64,000 bases of DNA from Cornus controversa (lineage: Eukaryota > Streptophyta > Magnoliopsida > Cornales > Cornaceae). The stretch lies in assembly GCA_026545225.1 (NCBI GenBank), contig CM048850.1, positions 25,464,297 through 25,528,296 of the forward strand. Direction: 5' to 3'. Of the stretch, positions 32,778 through 43,849 are shown one piece after another; position 1 is the first letter of the stretch; every line of letters begins with the position of its first letter. Made by a program: the position numbers and the translations under genes. Below the pieces are notes generated by a model, which saw only the letters and a program-made list of their open reading frames with translations, was not told the origin of the DNA and made no database searches.

Positions 32778-33148
32778 GTATCATATCAAGTTTTGCAAAT
32801 CAAATTTGAATTTTGTTCTTATTTTTATTTTTGTTCAAATTAGAATGTAGTAGGTATAGTTGATTTATGCTTTATTGGGTTCTATAAATCAAAGGTATTA
32901 AGGTAATCTTCAGATTTGCTGGATATTAACTGCTGAGGTAAAGTTTCCTAATTCTAAGTCGAACTACTCGTAGCAGTAAGAAAGGTCCAATAATTTGCAA
33001 ATACCTATGTAAACTTTCTATTCAAGGAAGAGTTAACATTCAGTAAATTGGATCTACTTCCCAAAATCTAAAATTATTGTTGCACGAATGAAATCCAAAA
33101 TCTAAAATTATTGTATGAATACCAATGAAATGTATGAAAATTTACATT
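32778..33148. other. Spacer with no gene seen
   Basis: AT-rich sequence between the ALY exon copy and the yippee gene 3' end. It should contain the 3' untranslated region of the yippee gene (minus strand). A short direct repeat, CCAAAATCTAAAATTATTG, occurs near 33060-33112. Confidence 0.55.
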
Positions 33149-35368
33149 TTAACAGCTCGATTGGGAGTCTTGTGCTATTTTGCGTCTCTTGGGAGCATGG
33201 ACATCAAGAGCTTCATACCTGTCTTGAAGGGTTGGGCTGTTGTTTTTGATCGCTTCATCTTCCTCCTGTATAAAATATAGCAATAGTTTAGGGAAATGCT
33301 AAACGTCATGAAATTTTATCATGAATTGCCTTCATGAATGATGTGGCAAGTAATAATACCATTGACATTCCGTGTATGGGGGGAATCCCACCAATACTAA
33401 CTCACCATTTAATTGCCACATCATTCAAGATAAAAATTCATGAAATATTTTCATGACGTGTAGCATTGCTCAATAGTTTAACTGCAACCTTTTTTGCTTA
33501 CAATTTCAGCACCTCTAATCCCAAAAAGAGAGAGACAAAAACATGTTGATGTGATATATAGTAGGGACCATTTTATTGGGAGTTTAGGAGTTAGACTTAC
33601 CCTGGAAATTGTGCTTGAATCTGCAGCAGCCTCTCGGGAACCAATTCTGTGAAATCTCTTAACATGCGGTGCTGCAGAGGACTTGGGAAAAGGGGGAGCA
33701 AGTCTTTCATTTTCTGGTCTTAGTTGAGTTGGAGGTGGTGTGTTGACAGGTTGCAATGTAGCTGCAACAAGAGAATCAGGCACATCCCCTATCACAAGCT
33801 TCTCCCTGTAAACAAAAAAACAAAAATCTTAATAGACTGACAATACCAAATATTTCATAAAATTAAGTTTAAAATATTTCATAGAATTATAGTGGTACAC
33901 TGATACAAACAACTTACAAATAGAGGAGGAATCTGTCAGGGCGGAGATATCTGTGCTGTTCTCCGATTTCAACCTGGACAATGTAGTCTTAAGCTAGATT
34001 ACCTTGCTCAAATATATAATTGAGAGAATGTCAGAGGGCAAACTTTGGAATCTTACACATCTCCAGCCTAAGGTCGTTCCACAGTCATGGCAATAGACAT
34101 CCACTACCGTGTGAGTAAACGCCTCCCTTTGAAGATCCGGGCCATCCTCCCGCAATCTTCTACTGCATGTCAAACAAATATAAGCTAAATATAAAAAAAC
34201 AACATGCACATTTCACAATGGTTTTAAAACAATAATAATAATAATTATGACAACAATAATAAAGTTTTTAACTTCTTACACATTTTGGAAGATGCCCCCA
34301 CCCATCCTGATATCCTAGAAAATGGCATTCAGAATATAGTGAGAACACAGTTGATGAAGGGCCTACTTTTCTTATCAGGTGATTTGTTTTTTTTTTTCTT
34401 TTTCTGAATTATACAAAATCATGGACAATGTGATAATGTGATGAAGTTAGAGACATGTCTTTATACTTGTACATGTAGAGAACTCATATGCCATTTTCTG
34501 TGTCCATGATGAAAAGGGCCACTTTGTCTTCATTATATATGAACTTAGGGAAGAACATCAGAGAAAGTTTACAGAAAGTTGATTTATTCAAGAACAGACC
34601 ATGCAAGAATACATTATTAGCCATTCAAGTTATGAACTACCCATCAATTTGGGAACTATTTCTATGATCGTCTGCTAATGTTAATTTTTATTTTTGGTCC
34701 AAAGTCAGTTTTAAAAATGGACAAACAAGGAGTATTCCTCCCATCTTTAACTAGACTTTAAAGCATCAGAGTAAAGTATGCATCAAGCAATAAATGCCTG
34801 TTTTCCCTCTGCTCTCAGAATGCAAATAAATCTCTGTCAAGAAATACTTGATAAATTAAGTTGTGCAACACCTGTATGATAGAAGTTCAATTTGACTGCT
34901 TTTCAAGTTTTTCAACCTTGCGTTCTTACAGGGCACTCAAAAGTAATTCTTTGCCTGTAAACAAACCAAAATTCGACAACCAGTAGTGAAGTTGAGTTCT
35001 AACTTAAATTTCTACTCCAATTCACATTATCATCTGAAATTAGCGTAAATTTCTAGTTCTAGCAAGTGTCACTCCCAAACTAATATCAGCCCCTAAGTAT
35101 CTTGCATTCTTGAATGCAAACAAGATTTGATATGCAAATGCAATGCATTTATTGCAATCTATATAGCTGATGTTATTCGCAATATGATAGTGATTGTACA
35201 ACATATACGCGCGCAAGCGCGCACACACACACACATATATATATACACAATTCATACCCTGGTAAAGAAATCCTCCGATATCGCTAAGAGAGCACGGCAA
35301 CGACGGCACTGAAAGGGCCTTCCAAACTCAACATCGTCCCAGTTGAAGAGACCTCGCGGCTGACTCAT
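33149..35368 (-). CDS. Yippee/Mis18-type zinc-domain protein with basic C-terminal tail
   Basis: Exons on the minus strand: 35258-35368, 34930-34954 (uncertain), 34280-34306, 34057-34162, 33918-33973, 33601-33805 and 33149-33265. Exon 1 starts MSQPRGLFNWDDVEFGRPFQ with the first CX2C (CRRC). Exon 4 has FTHTVVDVYCHDCGTTLGWR, the second CX2C and the yippee GW signature, continued by RYLRPDRFLLYLEKL. The last two exons add about 105 residues of Pro/Ser-rich tail ending in PKRRKIAQDSQSSC, a likely nuclear signal. Exons 3 to 7 keep frame. The 25-bp exon 2 candidate does not: read from exon 1 it meets TGA, so an exon is missed or the gene is damaged there. Yippee domains bind zinc; the precise role of this plant form is unknown to me. 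A TATA box lies about 110 bases upstream. Confidence 0.75.
33291..33471. mobile_element. MULE-type MITE in last intron of the yippee gene
   Basis: Perfect 9-bp target duplication AATAGTTTA (33282-33290, 33472-33480). Inverted ends GGGAAATGCTAAACGTCATG and GAGCAATGCTACACGTCATG continue for about 70 bases. 181 bp, almost a foldback. Confidence 0.85.
35219..35247. repeat. CA/TA microsatellite
   Basis: GCGCACACACACACACATATATATATAC lies in intron 1 of the yippee gene, preceded by GCGCGCAAGCGCGC. Confidence 0.85.
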
Positions 35369-35474
35369 TGTTGGACAATCAATGAACCTCGAAGAACGTA
35401 GATGAAGAAACGAGATTCAAATTCTTGATAGTGAGAAATTGGAGAGTTCATGGAGGTTTTCAGACAGAGAATGG

Positions 35475-35484
35475 TATATATATA
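35475..35484 (-). promoter_or_regulatory. Probable TATA box of the yippee gene
   Basis: TATATATATA about 107 bases upstream of the ATG at 35368, followed on the minus strand by a short leader. A GAGA/CTCT run just upstream (35493-35510) is common in plant core promoters. Confidence 0.5.
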
Positions 35485-35560
35485 GAGTGACCGGAGAGAG
35501 AGAGAGAGGCAGTTAACTAATTCCAGCTAGGCTGCTTTTTTCCTGCAGTGATTTTTCTTA

Positions 35561-35703
35561 GAAATTATTCGGTAGTTTTGGGGCCATTGGTGTCGGCCAA
35601 TCAAAAGTTGACACGCACACAAAATTTGAAATAAAATTAACACACTCGTTTATATATTATACTCTAATTGCCCGGGATCAATGGTCTCCTACCTAATAAT
35701 TTT
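35561..35703. mobile_element. MITE i of a three-copy cluster
   Basis: Inverted ends GAAATTATTCGGTAG and (reverse complement of the right end) AAATTATTAGGTAGGAGACC. Interior shares the GGCCAATCAAAAGTTGACACG block with the two neighbours. No coding sequence. Confidence 0.65.
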
Positions 35704-35751
35704 TAGATTTCTCTTTTTCTTTTTTTATTATTTTATGTTGAAGAAATCAAC

Positions 35752-35889
35752 GAGAAATTATTAAATGGTCCCATGACCATGTGGATCCGGTTAATCACTA
35801 ACACAGGCAAATATGTCAGCTTTATTCAATTTTTTTACTTAAGTGTTCGTTTGTGATTGGTCGGTCCAGAACCATGCAATAATTTCTTG
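35752..35889. mobile_element. MITE ii of the cluster (inverted)
   Basis: Ends GAGAAATTATTAAATGGTCC and, reverse-complemented, AAGAAATTATTGCATGGTTC. Interior ATGTCAGCTTTATTCAATTT is the reverse complement of the matching block in MITE iii. Confidence 0.7.
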
Positions 35890-35920
35890 AAACTAAGAAC
35901 AAAAATATGAGAAACTTTTG

Positions 35921-36068
35921 GATAAATTATTACATGGTCCGGAGCCTGTAATCCGACCAATCAAAAGCTAACATGCAACCAAAAAGTTGAATAAAACTGA
36001 CACATTTAGTTGCGTATTAGTTTGTGATTGGCCTAACCACATAGTCCCAGGCTATGTAATAATTTCTC
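35921..36068. mobile_element. MITE iii of the cluster
   Basis: Ends GATAAATTATTACATGGTCC and, reverse-complemented, GAGAAATTATTACATAGCCT. Contains GACCAATCAAAAGCTAACAT and TGTGATTGGCC, echoing MITEs i and ii. Confidence 0.7.
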
Positions 36069-36240
36069 GTTTGATAATACCTCTTTGTTGATAAAATGAT
36101 TTCAATATTATTGCCTTAAAAAAGATATTAAAATTTAATCTTCGTTTGGTTAACTTTGAATTTAATTTTCAATACTACAAAGATATCTAGAGATTTATAT
36201 ATTGATAGGAACTCAATTGATAAAATATAGAGATTATTAA

Positions 36241-36346
36241 TGGTATGTTCGGTTGCATGAAATTGGAATTCAATAAAATTAGTTTGAACTTTGAACTAAA
36301 TTTTTTCTAATTTCAAAGTATCAATTCCATGCAACGGTACATACCA
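36241..36346. mobile_element. Short Harbinger/Tourist-like MITE
   Basis: TAA flanks (36238-36240, 36347-36349) and inverted ends TGGTATGTTCGGTTGCATG / TGGTATGTACCGTTGCATG, 17 of 19 matching. Only 106 bp. Confidence 0.75.
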
Positions 36347-36433
36347 TAAATGATTTTGGACCCAATCTATGCTACTCTTCATTTGTGTTATAAAAAAAAA
36401 AGAGCCCGCACTACAAAATGTCTATCATAGTTA

Positions 36434-36870
36434 AGGGTGGCCACGGATCGAATTGGATTAGGCATAATCTTAATCTGATCCGTGAAAATGATTCAATTCG
36501 ATCTGATCCGTGAAATAGCAGATTAGATCGGATCAGATTGACGGATTGTGCTTAATCTAAACTACCCAATATACTTATTTTTTAACTAGGCCAAATAACA
36601 ATTTTTTAACTAAAAGATATAAGATATTATAATATTATTATTAAAAGTTATAAAATATTATATATATATATATATAATAAATATTATAAATTCTAACGGA
36701 TTGTCACGGATCGGATCAAATTTCTGACCACCCAATCCGTAATCCGATCCATGACCTATGAATTCTTATTTTCTAAATTCGCAACTGATCCAATATACAC
36801 GGATCCAATTGAATTAAATCGAATTTTCAAATTGAGAGATTTTTTGTGGACCCCTTCTATTTTTCATCAA
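36434..36870. repeat. GATCCG-rich repeat region
   Basis: GGGTGGCCACGGATCG near 36435 and GACCACCC near 36727, with many GGATC/GATCCG words between and a TA run (36660-36678). It resembles a decayed non-autonomous transposon, but I could not define matching ends or a target duplication. Confidence 0.4.
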
Positions 36871-36925
36871 AGAAATCACTGTAAAAAGTAAATATTCTGG
36901 AAGAAAAAATTGAACAGTACACATG

Positions 36926-37415
36926 CCATTTGCTTTTATGATATCAAAAAGTTGAGTGCATGAATTCCTTAACTTCCTTACTAACCAAGTGTTGTAGCTA
37001 TACCTGTCAACCTATCAGATTCTGACCGGATTTAGTCAGATCTGATTTGAATCCGTTAAAAAATATTCCTAATTCAATTTGGTCTGATTTTAGACCTATT
37101 ATCAATTGAATTCATCTGGTTGGATAACTAGAATTGTTGAGATGTGTAATTTTTGTTAAATGTTCCAAAATATCAGTTAGAAAATTGAGAGAAAGGACAG
37201 AAAAAAAAAAAAAGTGAAGAAACATTAGATAAATTATTTGGATGATAATTAAACAACATGGGTGTCATTTGCTTTTATGATATTAAAATGTTGAGTGCAT
37301 GCTGATCAGATGGACCTGTCAATTGAATTCATCTAGTGTGATAATTCGATTTGTTGAGATGTATGATTATTGTTAAAAAATATAAAATATAAGTTAGAAA
37401 AGTGAGTGAACCAAA
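36926..37415. repeat. Imperfect direct duplication in AT-rich spacer
   Basis: CATTTGCTTTTATGATATCA (36926 onward) recurs at about 37265, and ATTGAATTCATCTGG...TTGTTGAGATGTGTAA (about 37098) recurs at about 37321. Offsets differ, so one copy has an internal deletion. Confidence 0.6.
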
Positions 37416-37805
37416 AAAATATGAATAACAAATAAAAGAAGCAAAATTACATACTTGATGCTTAGTTAAATAAAAAAAAATAAGAGAAAAAAAAATCATT
37501 AGAGGGAAGAAAATAATTTAAGAAATGAAAAAGAAATTGAAATAATTAAGAGAACCAATACTTTTTTTTTCCCAATGCAAATACATAATATATGTGTAGC
37601 ATATTACATATTATAGTTGGTTTGATTGGAATATTATCATACGAACTGCTTATGCCCTATAGTCCATTTTTTTCTTTGCTATCTTAACTATTATTAAATT
37701 TGGATCATTAACAGATTATTGGATTAATTATTCAATCTATATTCAAGTACTAGCACATCAAGTCGTAGTATCTCCTCCAACTCTCCAAGTGAAAAATTGG
37801 GACTT

Positions 37806-37933
37806 CAAGTTGTTGCAGGGGCAAAGTGAATATGTGAGTCAATTGTCATAATTTTTTATAAATGAATATATATTCATTTATAAAAAATTATGACAATTGA
37901 CTCACATATTCACTTTGCCCCTGCACCAACTTG
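37806..37933. repeat. 128-bp near-perfect palindrome
   Basis: Bases i and j with i+j=75739 pair throughout with a single mismatch (37813/37926). The inner 112 bases (37814-37925) are a perfect palindrome with no loop, centred at 37869/37870. Arms read CAAGTTGTTGCAGGGGCAAA... It is either a foldback MITE or a recent inverted duplication. Transcription would give a long hairpin RNA. Confidence 0.95.
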
Positions 37934-38057
37934 TAACGGTTAAAAGTTGTTAAAAAATTAATCATTTGGATCAAAATGTATTTGCCTATCTACCGTTTTA
38001 AATATAACGATCACGATTCCAAGTGGATAATAATGTCGTAGGCACCGGCGTACACTA

Positions 38058-38063
<6 letters not shown>

Positions 38064-38115
<52 letters not shown>
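38064..38115. repeat. TA microsatellite, left part
   Basis: About 25 TA units ending at the solo LTR. The same kind of TA run resumes at 40728, so the LTR inserted into one microsatellite. Confidence 0.95.
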
Positions 38116-38120
<5 letters not shown>

Positions 38121-40723
38121 AACCAAGGTTTCCAACCAAGGTTATCTCAGTTATTTTGATGATAACAAAATATTGTGAGTGTTAGGATTTAATGTCTACT
38201 TGAATTTGTACTTAAATAGGTTATGTTGTAACATGACTCAAAGTAAGACAAGAGTATCAATGGCACATTGCAAAGGTATCCAAAGCTCACATTGATCATG
38301 TCCATCTATGTTCAAAAGCTCATATCAAGGACATGAGAAAATGATGAAGGCAATAATATCAAAGCAAGAAGACTTCACCCAATGCACATCAAGATCAATG
38401 AGGATATTGAAGATTGGGTAATTTAGTCTTGGTGAGTGTATATGTAATCTTTGTAAAGTTACTTTGATGTTCTCACTTGAAAGCTCTAGGACCAATGCAT
38501 ATCATTCATATAATTCATAAGTAGTTATAGCATAAGCAATAGGCCATGAACTTCATTTATAACATCATGAGGCTTTTACTAAGGTTGAGTTAGTTCAAAC
38601 TTTCATAAGCTTTGGAAGAACTCAATTATTAAGCCATATCTAGGATCATGTATTTCACTCATATCATTTGGAATGGTCTATAGGAATTAGAGTAATAAGA
38701 CTTGGATCAAATTGATTCATAAGAAATTTTTTGACTTGAGTTGGTATAAACGTTTTATATCTTTTGAAGAACTCAATTCAATGATAGGACCATGCATTCA
38801 AATTTATATTATTTCTTGGTCACTAGAATTCATGAAAAAGGTCTTGATCTTTATATATTGACATTCTAAGACCATACATGCTCATAAGTCCTAATATTTG
38901 CTTGAAATCTGACTCTTTAAATGTTGAGGTGCCTCAAACTTGACTTTGAGCCACCTCAAAGTTACAGAAAGAATCAGAGCAATTGAGAAGGCTTTTTGAG
39001 GTGCCTCAAACTCACTTTGAGCCACCTCAAACTCATTTAGAGCCACCTCAAAATTTTGAGGTGCCTCAGACTGCACTTTGAGCCACCTCAAAATGCACTT
39101 TGAGCCACCTCAAAGTTTATGAGACGTCTCAAACTCATTTTGAGGCGCCTCAAACATGTTGGATCTGAATCTAACTGCTAGTTTAGTGCATTTAATGCAC
39201 CCAACAACTCCCAACAGCTATAAAATGGCCATATCTCTTAAAGGGGCTATAAATACACCTTGTATGTGTATTTTTCAGATGTGAGAGACCACTACACCCA
39301 TAGTTGATCATTCATTGTTGGTTGAATCTATCCTTAAGCTTAGAATTCATATTCTATAGAGATAATCACCACACTTGACCAAATTCTTCTAAAGATCAAT
39401 TCATTTGTGGTATTTCATTCATCATTCTAGAGTCGAGCTTTCTTATTGATTTATCAATTGTAACTCTAGATTTGAGAGAGCTTTGAATTTGTATAACTTG
39501 TCTATTTGAGAGACACTCATTGTACACAAATTTCTTATTCTTGAGAGAAGAAGACCAAAAGGTTCTCTTGGCATGGGTAGCTTGAAGAAGCTTTGTAAGG
39601 ATTTTTCTCCAAGCCCGAAAAAGAGAAAGGTTCATTCTCTACCTTAAAAGGAGAAGGATTGGGTAGCGCTCTCCACCCTTTAGAGTGAGCAATGGTTATC
39701 TCTTAACCATCAAAAGAGAGAGGAAGCCCAAGTCATGAGCTTGGCAAAGAAGTCTTGGTGAGATTTTCATTCAGTAAGGAAGACCAAGTCATGAGCTTGG
39801 CAAAGAAGTCTCGGTGAGGTTTTCATTGAGCATGGAAGCCCAAGTAATTCACTTGGCAATTGTACAGTTTGCTTTCCACCCTTAAGGAAGGCTCTATAGT
39901 GGATACCTCAAGATGAGCTTTTGAGGCATGGACGTAGGCCAGAGTTGCCGAACCATGTAAATATCGTGGTGTTGCTTGGTTTGCATTTCTCTAACCCTTA
40001 ACTCCTTTACTTAATAGCATTTTATATATTTAATTTCATAATGTTTTATATATGAATGCTATGAGTTTATATGCTTTAATTCATATGAGGATGATAGGAT
40101 GAATCCTTGGAGTAAGTTGCACACCATGTGTTTGATAAAATGTCTATATGAGCTTTAATTCCATTTTAGCATTGATGGACATATATTCAATTAGCTCATT
40201 CATTCCTTATCCAATGAAGAATCTTATGAATGAATGAGTAGCACTCCAAGTGCTTGATAGGTTTACTCCTTTATTTTGCAAGCATTTATTTTATAATTAT
40301 TTATTTAATGAATGTTGTTTAAATGCCTCATATGAGGAGGATGAGATGTATGCTTGGAGGATATTGGTTGAGTTATGGAATTGATTGTATTGTAAATTGA
40401 TTGAGTATTTTTTTTATTACCTTTTTGTCAATCAATTTGCATATCATGTGTTTGATAAAATACACAATCAAGAATTCTACACACTACAAGCATGATACAT
40501 TGCACTTTCATGAACATTTCATTTGTTGTATCTACTAGATCATTTAAGTGCATTATAGATAGAACATTCTCATTCCCACTTGTTGAATACATAAGTTTAT
40601 CAAGTGTTTGACAAAAGTCCAAACAAGCCTACTTTTGTCAAAATAAGCTAAACCGAAAAAGTTTCATCGTTTGCCTATTGTCCCTATTCACTCCCCCCCT
40701 CCCTCTAGGGACAATTCTTGGGT

Positions 40724-40727
<4 letters not shown>
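38116..40727 (+). mobile_element. 2.6-kb solo LTR (copia-like) in a TA microsatellite
   Basis: From TGTTGAACCAAGG to GGGTAACA (TG...CA), flanked by TATAT on both sides, although this duplication cannot be told from the microsatellite itself. 'TTTTGATGATAACAAAAT' near the start and 'CCTATTCACTCCCCCCC...CTCTAGGGACAA' near the end are features I associate with large-LTR copia elements. A TATA-like TATAAATACACC lies near 39249. No coding sequence. Contains a palindrome-rich array (38925-39165). Confidence 0.7.
38925..39165. repeat. Array of GAGGxGCCTCAAA palindromes in the solo LTR
   Basis: About ten phrases alternate TTGAGGTGCCTCAAA with TTTGAGCCACCTCAAA. The last, TTTGAGGCGCCTCAAA at 39139-39154, is a perfect 16-bp palindrome, and TGAGACGTCTCA at about 39119 is a perfect 12-bp one. 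Confidence 0.85.

Positions 40728-40770
<43 letters not shown>
40728..40770. repeat. TA microsatellite, right part
   Basis: About 21 TA units directly after the solo LTR. Confidence 0.95.
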
Positions 40771-40772
<2 letters not shown>

Positions 40773-41441
40773 GACTTACTAAAAAAAAAAGAATAAGGGT
40801 GTGATATTTTCATTTGCAAAAACACAACATACTTTATTGTTAAATGTATTCTCAAACCATAAAGCTATTGTTAAAGACTTCTCACTTCTGAAAAATACCT
40901 TCCGAAATTATTGTCACCTTTTTTGTCACCCTTTTCCTCTTTGTGGGACTTCTGCGGCAACTGGAATGGCTCTTCTTCAATTTGTATTTTTTATAGCATA
41001 AGTTTCATTACAATCCTAGAACAACATTTGTTACGAATGTTTTACATGTAAAATGTTTTTGTTCTTATTTTCCGGTGTTTGGTTGAGACCCTGAAAATGT
41101 TTTCCGGGAAAAATTTTCTGGAGTTTGGCTTTTAAATAGTTTTGAAGCGAAAACCAGAGTTGTTTTGAAAATCAAATTTGTTTTATTATGTCTTTCTTGC
41201 CAAAACCCTTGACTTGCCGAATTACTGATCATCGAATCTCTCTCTCTCTCTCTCACTCATATGGTGAATGAACTTGAGCACAAAGAAAGTCAATCCAACT
41301 GAGCAGCAGAAAACTAATCCAAAATCAATTATGAATTGCGCAATTAGAAGTATTAATTAAGCCAAACACCACATTTTATCCTATAATTAATGCATAATCC
41401 TATAAGTTAAACATGTCAACATTGATCTCAGACTTTATTAA
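40771..41441. other. Spacer, no gene seen
   Basis: AT-rich sequence. 'GGTGTTTGGTTGAGACCCTGAAAATG' near 41084 hints at a decayed MITE end, but no partner was found. Includes a TC run at about 41238-41253. Confidence 0.5.
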
Positions 41442-41667
41442 TGTTAGATAATATATTTCATATTATGTTACTTTCTTACTATCCTAAACCACCTAGATTT
41501 CTTATACATTTTCTTAATCCATTTAGGATTCTTAATTCATCTAGGATTAAGATTTCTTATCTCCTAAGTAAACTTGGTCTCTAAGATAGTGTGCCTATAA
41601 ATAGACTTGATGTATTCTTCATTCAATATCAATTCAATAAATATATATTCTTCCTATATTTCTAACA
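41442..41667 (+). mobile_element. Small solo LTR (TRIM/copia-size)
   Basis: TGTTAGATAATAT...TATTTCTAACA, 226 bp, with TATAAATAGACTTG (about 41587) as a core promoter and an AT-rich end. Flanks ATTAA / ACTAA agree in four of five bases. Confidence 0.6.
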
Positions 41668-41672
41668 ACTAA

Positions 41673-42058
41673 AATCACCAAGACTTTATATAAATCTTCC
41701 ATTGAAAAGAATGGGGCGGCATAGAGAGAACAATGATCTCAAATTTTATAAAAGTCTTCATTGAAGATGATAAAAAAAAAAAGTTGCCAGAGGGAGGATT
41801 CAAGAGGAGCCAAGCCACAATATATAATATAACTCACCACCAAGCTGAGAGGGAGAATCCCATAATAGACCATGCTATAAAGCAGAAGCTAGGAATAAAA
41901 GAACAAATAAAAATAGCATTCACGATTAAATTCCATCAGAATTTTGATCTAGATCGAAAGCAGCAAAACTAAACACAAAAAAGAATTTTACCACCATTGC
42001 TGACCAAAAGATTACATAACAAAGCATCAAGAGCATACACAATACCAAATTTTCAATA
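41673..42058. other. Spacer, no gene seen
   Basis: AT-rich; one open stretch of 79 codons (41733-41972) has no recognisable similarity or codon bias. Confidence 0.5.
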
Positions 42059-42066
42059 GTTTTTAA

Positions 42067-42297
42067 CTAGGAAGCATGGATACATATACGGGACACGGGT
42101 ATACGATACGGATACGGCGATACGACAAATCTCAAAAAAATAGGATGAGTAATACAACAATATAAAAATAACAAATTATAATTTTATATACACAAAAAAT
42201 AGAGTTATTAACATTTATTTATAAAATATATTGATTAACAAATAAAATAAAAATTAAAATCATATTGCATAATTTGCAAGGATAAATTTTATACTAA

Positions 42298-42332
<35 letters not shown>

Positions 42333-42985
42333 CTCAACACTTCTTTTTAAAATAAATTTAAATTTTTCTTAACAATTATTGTACATGATATTATATTATT
42401 ACTATGATATTTACCATGATACTTCTTTTTTACTATGATATTATTGTACATTTTAATGTTCAAAATATGTTAGAAATGTGTTGTGAAGTTTCTGACAATT
42501 ATCGGATACATGGTCAAAGTATTTAATAGGGTTAAATACACTAACCTCCCCTCAGGTTTAGTCTAATTACACACGGATACTATGTTTGTAAAATAGTTAT
42601 ACTCACCTTCCTATATTTGTAAAATAGTTACACTCACCTCCCTTCAACACGTTAAAATGACCATTATGCTCCCATTATTTGAAAATGGTTGTTCCTTACC
42701 ATTTATAAAATGGAGGGCATTTTAGTTAATAATTGAAAAAGAGGGAGGTGAGTGTAACTTTTTTACAACATAACACATGTGTGTAATTAGGGCAAATCAC
42801 AGGGGAGGTCAGTGTATTTAACTCTATTTAATAAGTATCTGATACGTGTTAGAAATAAAAATATATATAATTTTTTAAATTATGGATACGTTTAGGAAGT
42901 ATCAGACATATTTCTACTAGTATCTGAGTAGTATCGGTATCCGAGACATGTACTTTACTCTTGTAGAAATATCCGTACTTCCTAG
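42067..42985. mobile_element. hAT-like non-autonomous transposon (second copy)
   Basis: Ends CTAGGAAGCATGGATAC and (reverse complement of the right end) CTAGGAAGTACGGATAT. The 8-bp flanks GTTTTTAA / ATTTTTAA differ at one base. 919 bp, of which 296 are a nested MITE; it also has an ATT microsatellite at about 42298-42332. Same family as 15160-16500. Confidence 0.78.
42529..42824. mobile_element. MULE-type MITE nested in the hAT-like element
   Basis: Perfect 9-bp duplication TATTTAATA (42520-42528, 42825-42833). Inverted ends GGGTTAAATACACTAACCTC and GAGTTAAATACACTGACCTC continue for about 80 bases with high similarity. 296 bp, no coding sequence. Confidence 0.88.
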
Positions 42986-42993
42986 ATTTTTAA

Positions 42994-43849
42994 GCACCAT
43001 TGCAATCAGAATGATTTGAATAGGTGTTATTGAAATTTAGATGTCTGGGGGTGGGGTAGGTAACTACAAAACTAGAATAGAGTTGTAACAAGCATCACTA
43101 AGAAGAAAATTTCCCAATTTCTTGCTCAAATCTTATGATTGATGCTCAGTGCTTTATTATAGGACCACTCACCGTAGATGTATTCAACAAACTGAAGAGA
43201 CAATACAATATTGTTGCCAATGATAAAATATGTGGTCTCAAAGAAAAATACTGTTGCTTATATAAATACATCGTTATCTTACAAAAGGCCTAAATAAAAG
43301 TTAGTCCACCGTGTCAATTCCTAGCTTTGCTCTACATCAACACCTATGTGCTGAATATAGAAAAGCATAAAAGTTTATTACACTCGTAACTATAAGAAGC
43401 CAGTAAAAGTAATAAAACCTTCCTGTATTGGTGTTTTGGGACAATTATAATAGTCTCCTTTCCTCAGCATCCCTGTTACAGATTTGATAATGCTACTTAA
43501 TATATTTGACTGCATAGTGGGCTAGTATATGCTGCTAACTCTTCTGAAAGAGAAAGGTATCTATTATCTGTTAATGGATCCAATGTCCAACCTTTAAAGG
43601 GTTTAAATCAATAATAATATTACAGAATGCTTTGATGTTGATGTGTGCTTCCAAATGTGAGACATGTCATTGTAATGTTGACAAAATTTGGTATCAAAAC
43701 TTGTTGATAAAGTTGTAATTTTAGTTCTATTTTGTGTCTCGATCTTTGGAGCTAAACTCAAAGTGTCTCTATACCGTGAAATTGATTGGGAGACATCACT
43801 TAGCACATGTACGTAACTAAAGACACTACATTTAAAGTTTGAAAGGTTT
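42994..43849. other. Spacer, no gene seen
   Basis: No conserved frame, splice pattern or transposon ends recognised on either strand. Confidence 0.5.

Noticed and set aside
36434..36740. Possible hAT-type element with GGGTGGCCA / GACCACCC ends
   Set aside because: The ends match only over six or so bases and the 8-bp flanks differ, so borders are not supported; kept only as a repeat region.
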